NCBI GenBank assembly: GCA_945874155.1
Contig: CAMCFO010000001.1
Span: forward strand, 1 to 64,000
Direction of reading: 5' to 3'
Source of the DNA: an uncultured Bacteroidales bacterium
GTDB taxonomy: Bacteria; Bacteroidota; Bacteroidia; Bacteroidales; UBA932
Length of the DNA: 64,000 nucleotides
Shown here in pieces: positions 63,364 to 64,000 of this stretch. The notes beneath the pieces were generated by a model, which was not told where the DNA came from, did no database searches, and saw only the letters and a list, made by a program, of their open reading frames with translations. Numbering within the stretch: position 1 is the stretch's first letter; each line of letters opens with the position of its first letter. The position numbers and the translations under genes were made by a program.

Positions 63364-64000
63364 ATGTATATGCTACACAAAAAATCTTTAACCATCAGAT
63401 TGGCTTTGGTGTTGGCACTCACCCTTCTGGGGGGGGGATTCTCTAAGAGCAATTCAGCCTTTGCCCAATCCAAGCCCATATCTGTAAGCGGTACTGTCAC
63501 AGACAGCGAAAAGGTCCCGCTCATCGGAGTGGGCGTTATGGTCCAGGGTACTACAATCGGTGCATCCACGGACATCGATGGACACTTCTACATTGACGTT
63601 CCTTCAAAGGAATCAGTCCTCGAAGTTTCCTATCTCGGTTTCAAAACCCAGGAAATCAAAGTGGGTTCGGAAATCAACTTCAAAATTGTCCTCCTCGAAG
63701 ACAGTTCGGAACTTGACGGAGTAGTGGTCACGGGTTACGGCCATCAGAAACGTCTCTCTGTCATAGGTTCAGTGGAGACCATCGACCCGGGTGAGCTCCA
63801 GACCGGTTCCACCCGTTCCCTCAGCAACAACCTCGCAGGTCAGCTGGCCGGAGTCATTGCCTTCAGGCCATCCGGTGAGCCGGGTTATGACAACTCCAAT
63901 TTCTGGATTCGCGGTATTGCTTCATTCAGCGGCAATACCTCGCCTCTGGTTCTGGTGGACGGAGTGGAGCGTAGCCTCAACGATATCGACCCTGCCGAAA
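63364..64000 (+). CDS. SusC/RagA-family TonB-dependent transporter, N-terminal part (runs off the window)
   Basis: The ORF is open to the window edge (212 codons seen) and is not in the track. It begins MYMLHKKSLTIRLALVLAL; the signal peptide contains a run of nine G (63429-63437) that encodes Leu-Gly-Gly-Gly. A carboxypeptidase-like domain follows (SVSGTVTDSEKVPLIGVGVMV, DIDGHFYIDV), then the family box DGVVVTGYGHQKRLSVIGSV and the plug (NNLAGQLAGVIAFRPSGEPG, LVLVDGVERSLNDID). Unlike the SusC at 3781, the N-terminal domain is present. A susD is expected just outside the window. Confidence 0.93.
   Translation, partial: MYMLHKKSLTIRLALVLALTLLGGGFSKSNSAFAQSKPISVSGTVTDSEKVPLIGVGVMVQGTTIGASTDIDGHFYIDVPSKESVLEVSYLGFKTQEIKVGSEINFKIVLLEDSSELDGVVVTGYGHQKRLSVIGSVETIDPGELQTGSTRSLSNNLAGQLAGVIAFRPSGEPGYDNSNFWIRGIASFSGNTSPLVLVDGVERSLNDIDPAE
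63429..63437 (+). repeat. G9 homopolymer in the susC signal-peptide coding region
   Basis: Nine consecutive G lie about 65 bases after the ATG. With nine, the frame is open; loss or gain of one would stop translation early. It is a candidate slipped-strand phase-variation site. Confidence 0.6.

Noticed and set aside
1-64000. CRISPR arrays, insertion sequences, rRNA genes or prophage modules
   Set aside because: I saw no regularly spaced repeats, transposase or integrase genes, rRNA segments or phage structural genes; this is by reading, not by a search tool.

Overview
The window is a chromosomal segment of a member of the Bacteroidota, most likely order Bacteroidales; I cannot fix the family from the sequence. 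Signs of this are -7 boxes of the form TAnnTTTG, several with TTTG exactly 19 bases upstream; AT-rich leaders without strong Shine-Dalgarno sequences; SusC/SusD pairs; a fimbrillin (type V pilus-type) locus; Bacteroidota-only families (DUF6175-like, DUF5683, DUF6377-like, DUF3575); and a ParAB-DUF5683-MltD cluster. Base composition looks even, near 50% GC.

Layout. 1-1.6 kb: a decaying accessory patch, with an unknown gene followed by a same-frame tail after a TAA, a 20-bp perfect inverted repeat in the divergent promoter region, and a frameshifted small gene. 1.7-8.1 kb: a small glycan-use locus (GH36-type alpha-galactosidase, terminator, short SusC, SusD). 8.1-9.4 kb: a sodium:neurotransmitter-type symporter. 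9.5 kb: tRNA-Arg(CCG). 9.6-20.8 kb: a nine-gene branched-chain amino acid operon ilvD-ilvB-ilvN-ilvC-leuA-leuC-leuD-leuB-ilvE. In front of it are a consensus promoter, a 22-codon leader peptide rich in Leu/Val/Ile codons, and RNA segments that can form either a terminator or an antiterminator. 20.8-24.8 kb: a nitrilase-family amidase, tRNA-Gly(CCC) and an M16 lipoprotein peptidase. 24.8-34.2 kb: an eight-gene fimbrial locus (two DUF3575 proteins, an anchor-like lipoprotein, three fimbrillins, a large OmpA-like protein and a beta-barrel). 34.2-40.8 kb: folC and a 1749-residue alpha-2-macroglobulin-like protein. 40.9-45.1 kb: an odd PurL-related protein and pyruvate phosphate dikinase. 45.2-46.2 kb: a patatin-like lipase. 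46.4-50.7 kb: a five-gene operon of exported proteins of unknown role. 50.7-54.7 kb: adk, hpt, a helix-hairpin-helix outer-membrane protein and a lipid kinase. 54.8-58.8 kb: parA-parB-DUF5683-mltD. 58.9-61.1 kb: a DUF1573 protein and a His-rich metal exporter. 61.3 kb: a 55-residue ferredoxin missing from the ORF track. 61.6-64.0 kb: a membrane-bound TPR/HTH regulator followed by the start of a second SusC, whose signal peptide contains a nine-G run.

The ilv/leu operon covers valine and leucine synthesis and the shared isoleucine steps, and the leader suggests control by charged tRNA levels. No ilvA or cimA is present, so the 2-oxobutanoate source for isoleucine must lie elsewhere. The least explained loci are the five-gene exported cluster at 46.4-50.7 kb and the PurL-like protein at 40.9 kb.
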